Shown here piece after piece: positions 5,376-7,185 of a DNA stretch of 7,185 nucleotides; the stretch's first letter is position 1, and every line of letters begins with the position of its first letter. This DNA comes from DASZFV01 sp036494575 (GTDB lineage: Bacteria > Myxococcota_A > Polyangia > Fen-1088). The stretch is from contig DASXOE010000162.1 in the NCBI GenBank assembly GCA_036494575.1, positions 1-7,185 of the forward strand, given 5' to 3'. Made by a program: the position numbers and the translations under genes. The notes beneath the pieces were generated by a model, which worked only from the letters and a program-made list of their open reading frames with translations, searched no databases and was not told where the DNA came from.

Positions 5376-5573
5376 ATGTCAGCCGCCAGCTCGACCATTT
5401 CCAGCATCGCCAATGAGCTCGAGAAGATGCCCGAGCGCGTCGAGGACGCCCGCAAGGCGCTCGACGGCTTCCGCAGCGACGCCCTGCGCGTGGTCAAAAA
5501 GTACCCCGGCCGCTCGCTCGTCGGCGCCTTCGCCGTGGGTTTCGTGATCGCGAAGATCGCGAAGGTCTTCTGA
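5376..5573 (+). CDS. Small YqjD/ElaB-like (DUF883-type) protein
   Basis: A 65-residue protein preceded by a good SD (AAGGAGA, five bases before ATG). Residues 8-42 form a charged amphipathic helix (NELEKMPERVEDARKALDGF). They lead into KKYPGRSLVGAFAVGFVIAK (41-60), a short Pro-initiated, Gly-spaced hydrophobic segment with basic flanks, ending IAKVF. This layout is that of the ElaB/YqjD group of small stress-induced inner-membrane proteins, though it is shorter than the roughly 100 residues of the E. coli proteins and lacks their RR end, so assignment rests on pattern only. It has its own candidate sigma-54 promoter upstream and a hairpin right after its stop, so it is probably monocistronic. 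It shares its anchor motif with the proteins encoded at 2609 and 2857. Confidence 0.68.
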   Translation: MSAASSTISSIANELEKMPERVEDARKALDGFRSDALRVVKKYPGRSLVGAFAVGFVIAKIAKVF

Positions 5574-5576
5574 GGC

Positions 5577-5604
5577 GCGAGCGGCCGCCGCGACGTCCGC
5601 TCGC
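5577..5604 (+). terminator. 8-bp GC stem-loop after the 65-aa gene
   Basis: GCGAGCGG (5577-5584) and CCGCTCGC (5597-5604) form a perfect 8-bp stem with a 12-base loop, starting 3 bases after the TGA at 5571-5573. The position fits a terminator, but there is no T-run, so termination is inferred from position and stem strength only. Confidence 0.4.
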
Positions 5605-5637
5605 ACCCTAGCGCGGGCGGGCGTAAAGTCGGCAGCC

Positions 5638-5952
5638 ATGAAGCCCTTTCTGATCCGCTACAAGTTCGATCCCGCGAGCGGCTCCGAGGAGGAGTGGAAC
5701 CGCCAGGTCGCCGCCTTCATCGCGGCGCTCGAGACCGATCCCGAGCTCAAGGGGCGGATCAGCTATCGCTGCATGAAGGTACGCGACGGGCGCGACTACT
5801 ACCATCTCGCCGAGCCCCTCGACGAGGAGGCGCCGAAGCTCCTCCAGCAGCGCGACTGGTTCAAGCGTTACACGGAGGAGACGAAACGGGCCGGCGGCGG
5901 CACCGTTGAGGTTTTGCCGCTCGAGGTCATCGCGGAGACGAAGTTCGGCTGA
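5638..5952 (+). CDS. Small conserved-looking protein, possible ABM-like dimeric alpha/beta fold
   Basis: A 104-residue soluble protein, not recognised as a named family. Predicted pattern: beta strand FLIRYKF (4-10), a long helix with EEEWNRQVAAFIAALETDPEL (18-38, first and last parts), strands ISYRCMKV (41-48) and DYYHLAEPL (53-61), helices in EEAPKLLQQRDWFKRYTEET (63-82), and strand VEVLPLEVIAET (90-101). This beta-alpha-beta-beta-alpha-beta order, with Trp/Phe/Tyr in the second helical region, resembles the ferredoxin-like ABM/EthD fold. Those proteins include small monooxygenases and many of unknown role; no catalytic residue can be assigned. There is no clear SD before ATG 5638. TAAAGT (5624-5629) is a weak -10-like sequence that would give a near-leaderless message. 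It lies between hairpins, so it is probably a single-gene unit. The gene is likely real, from codon bias and the amphipathic pattern. Confidence 0.72.
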   Translation: MKPFLIRYKFDPASGSEEEWNRQVAAFIAALETDPELKGRISYRCMKVRDGRDYYHLAEPLDEEAPKLLQQRDWFKRYTEETKRAGGGTVEVLPLEVIAETKFG

Positions 5953-5996
5953 GCCTGTGATTTCAGCGGGCGACCGAGTCAGCCTGCGTCATTCCC

Positions 5997-6013
5997 CGGC
6001 TCGCGGTGAGCCG
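5997..6013 (+). terminator. Weak hairpin between the 104-aa gene and the lipoprotein gene
   Basis: CGGCTC (5997-6002) pairs with GAGCCG (6008-6013) around a 5-base loop, 44 bases after the stop at 5952. There is no T-run. It is the only notable structure in the 149-base gap 5953-6101, in which no convincing promoter was found. Confidence 0.25.
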
Positions 6014-6101
6014 TCCCCAGCTACCGAGGTCATTTACTTGTGTTGAATCCGCGCCCCTCGTCCAGGCGGCGCGTGTAACTCCGACACAGGTGGTGCCCCG
6101 C

Positions 6102-7185
6102 ATGTCCACGCGCCGAAGCTGCTCAACGCGAAGGGCTGGTCTTCTCGTCTGCTTTCTCGCCGGGCCTGTTTGCGGGTTCGCCTGCAGCAACGCGGCGCCC
6201 CCCCGCAACGTCACCGGCGGCGCGGGTAGCTCGAGTAGCGGCAACGGCGGCTCGTCGGGCAGCAGCGGCGGAGACGGCACCAGCAGTGGCAATTCCGGAT
6301 CCTCGGGCGGCAGTGGCCCCACGGGAGTCGCCGGCGGTGGCGACGCCGGGTCGGCCACGCCCGATGCCGGCACCGACGCTCCATCCACGCTCGACGCTCC
6401 CGTGCTTCCGCCTGGTGATGGTGGTGGGGTTGCCAACTGGCCCCAGGCAAGCGGCCCCAACGGGACCTGGCGGGCGGACGTCGCGAACGCGCCCACGTCG
6501 TGGAGCCTGGCCGCCAACCAGAACATCCTGTGGCACCAGCCGCTGCCCAACGAGGGGCAAGGCGGCATCGCCGTGTGGGGCGACCTGTTGTTCCTGGAGA
6601 CGTATGCCCCCGGGGTCACGAGGGACAGCAACGACGTCGTCGGGCACGCCATCGACAGGAACACCGGGATGATCAAATGGTCGACGCCCGTCATGAAGGG
6701 AAATGGGGAGTTGGCGCCCGTCGCGTACCAGTACAGCGACGCCACGTCATGGTCGCCGATCACGGACGGCCAGTACGTCTGGTTCTTCAATGCGGGCGGT
6801 CACGTGGGCTGCTGGCCGGTCAATGGCGGAGCCGCGGTTTGGGAGAGGGACTTCATGGGCCAGCGCGCCCAGTACCCGTTCAACCGCCAGCACGAGCCCA
6901 TCCTGTTCGGCGACACCATCATCCTTTTGTCGGAGCTCGGCGCTGGCGATCCGGCCCCCAAGAACGTCGGATGGGAGTACCTGCACGGCCTCGACAAGAT
7001 GACGGGAAAGACCACCTGGGTCGCGGAGGACGCGTCCACCTTCTACAACACGGCCTTCGTGGGCACGCTGCCCGACGGGAGCCCGGCAATTCTCCATGGT
7101 CGCAATCCGGGGATGCACGGCGCCGTCGAGACGCCCGTCGGGCTCAGCATGACGAGCCTCGCCACCGGCACCGTCGGAAAGTCTC
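6102..7185 (+). CDS. Putative lipoprotein with Gly/Ser linker and PQQ-like beta-propeller (3' truncated by window)
   Basis: ATG 6102 opens a frame that runs 361 complete codons to the window end with no stop; AGGTGG (6088-6093) is a modest SD. A basic N-terminus (R4, R5, R10, R11), a hydrophobic core GLLVCFLAGPVCGFA (13-27) and C28 suggest a lipoprotein signal, although the lipobox GFAC lacks the usual Leu at -3. Residues 38-80 are a Gly/Ser linker leading to a Thr/Asp/Ala/Pro stretch (81-104), a style common in myxobacterial surface proteins. From W113 a PQQ-like propeller begins: NWPQASGPNG, then NILWHQPLP and GGIAVWGDLLFLET, the classic opening of these domains. Blade repeats follow, AIDRNTGMIKW (183-193) and GLDKMTGKTTW (296-306), with a looser one near 231-247. 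It would be exported and anchored in the envelope. Bound cofactor and role are unknown; many such proteins are scaffolds, not dehydrogenases. Confidence 0.85.
   Translation, partial: MSTRRSCSTRRAGLLVCFLAGPVCGFACSNAAPPRNVTGGAGSSSSGNGGSSGSSGGDGTSSGNSGSSGGSGPTGVAGGGDAGSATPDAGTDAPSTLDAPVLPPGDGGGVANWPQASGPNGTWRADVANAPTSWSLAANQNILWHQPLPNEGQGGIAVWGDLLFLETYAPGVTRDSNDVVGHAIDRNTGMIKWSTPVMKGNGELAPVAYQYSDATSWSPITDGQYVWFFNAGGHVGCWPVNGGAAVWERDFMGQRAQYPFNRQHEPILFGDTIILLSELGAGDPAPKNVGWEYLHGLDKMTGKTTWVAEDASTFYNTAFVGTLPDGSPAILHGRNPGMHGAVETPVGLSMTSLATGTVGKS

Noticed and set aside
6220..6320. A tandem nucleotide repeat in the Gly/Ser codon tract
   Set aside because: The GGC/AGC-rich stretch encodes a protein linker and has no regular repeat unit at DNA level.
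5963..6790. A 275-codon open frame on the - strand over the lipoprotein gene
   Set aside because: Its Pro/Ser-rich translation mirrors the Gly/Ser linker codons. The + strand frame has a signal peptide, linker and propeller blades.
1..7185. tRNA, rRNA, CRISPR array, insertion sequence or attachment site
   Set aside because: No cloverleaf, ribosomal RNA, spaced direct-repeat array, transposase motif or terminal inverted repeats were recognised on reading both strands.

Overview
The window is very GC-rich, with third codon positions almost always G or C. All ten supported genes lie on the + strand and spacing is short. The last gene has a Gly/Ser-rich linker running into a 'DAG/DAP' stretch after a lipoprotein-type signal. 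That linker style, the MEDS-domain histidine kinase and the possible sigma-54 promoters suggest a myxobacterium, probably of the Polyangiales. This assignment is inference from style, not from a marker gene.

Layout. (1) 1-587: the 3' half of a sugar-phosphate nucleotidyltransferase resembling mannose-1-phosphate guanylyltransferase. (2) 588-725: a structured intergenic region with a perfect palindrome, a strong hairpin and a -24/-12-like element. (3) 726-3222: five tightly packed genes that look like one operon. They are an AI-2E/PerM-family membrane protein, a 49-aa lmo0937-family membrane peptide, a YqjE-like (holin-X fold) membrane protein, an 80-aa DUF3618/YqjD-like protein and a 121-aa membrane-associated protein of unknown function. 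(4) 3223-3309: an AT-rich promoter region with a sigma-70-like promoter, an imperfect palindrome over the -10 box and a seven-codon open frame ending just before the next start. (5) 3310-5228: a MEDS-domain sensor histidine kinase overlapping a single-domain response regulator. (6) 5229-5375: a regulatory region with a good sigma-54-like element and repeated CGGTRAC words. (7) 5376-5573: a 65-aa protein related in pattern to the YqjD/ElaB group. (8) 5638-5952: a 104-aa protein that may have an ABM-like dimeric alpha/beta fold. (9) 6102 to the window end: a putative lipoprotein carrying a PQQ-type beta-propeller, cut by the window edge.

The genes from 726 to 5573 read as an envelope or stress module: small amphipathic and membrane proteins of the YqjD/YqjE type flank a cytoplasmic two-component pair. 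Three of the small proteins share a Pro-anchored, Gly-rich hydrophobic motif. That the kinase/regulator pair controls the flanking membrane genes is a hypothesis from position only. No RNA genes, CRISPR arrays, insertion sequences or phage structural genes were seen.
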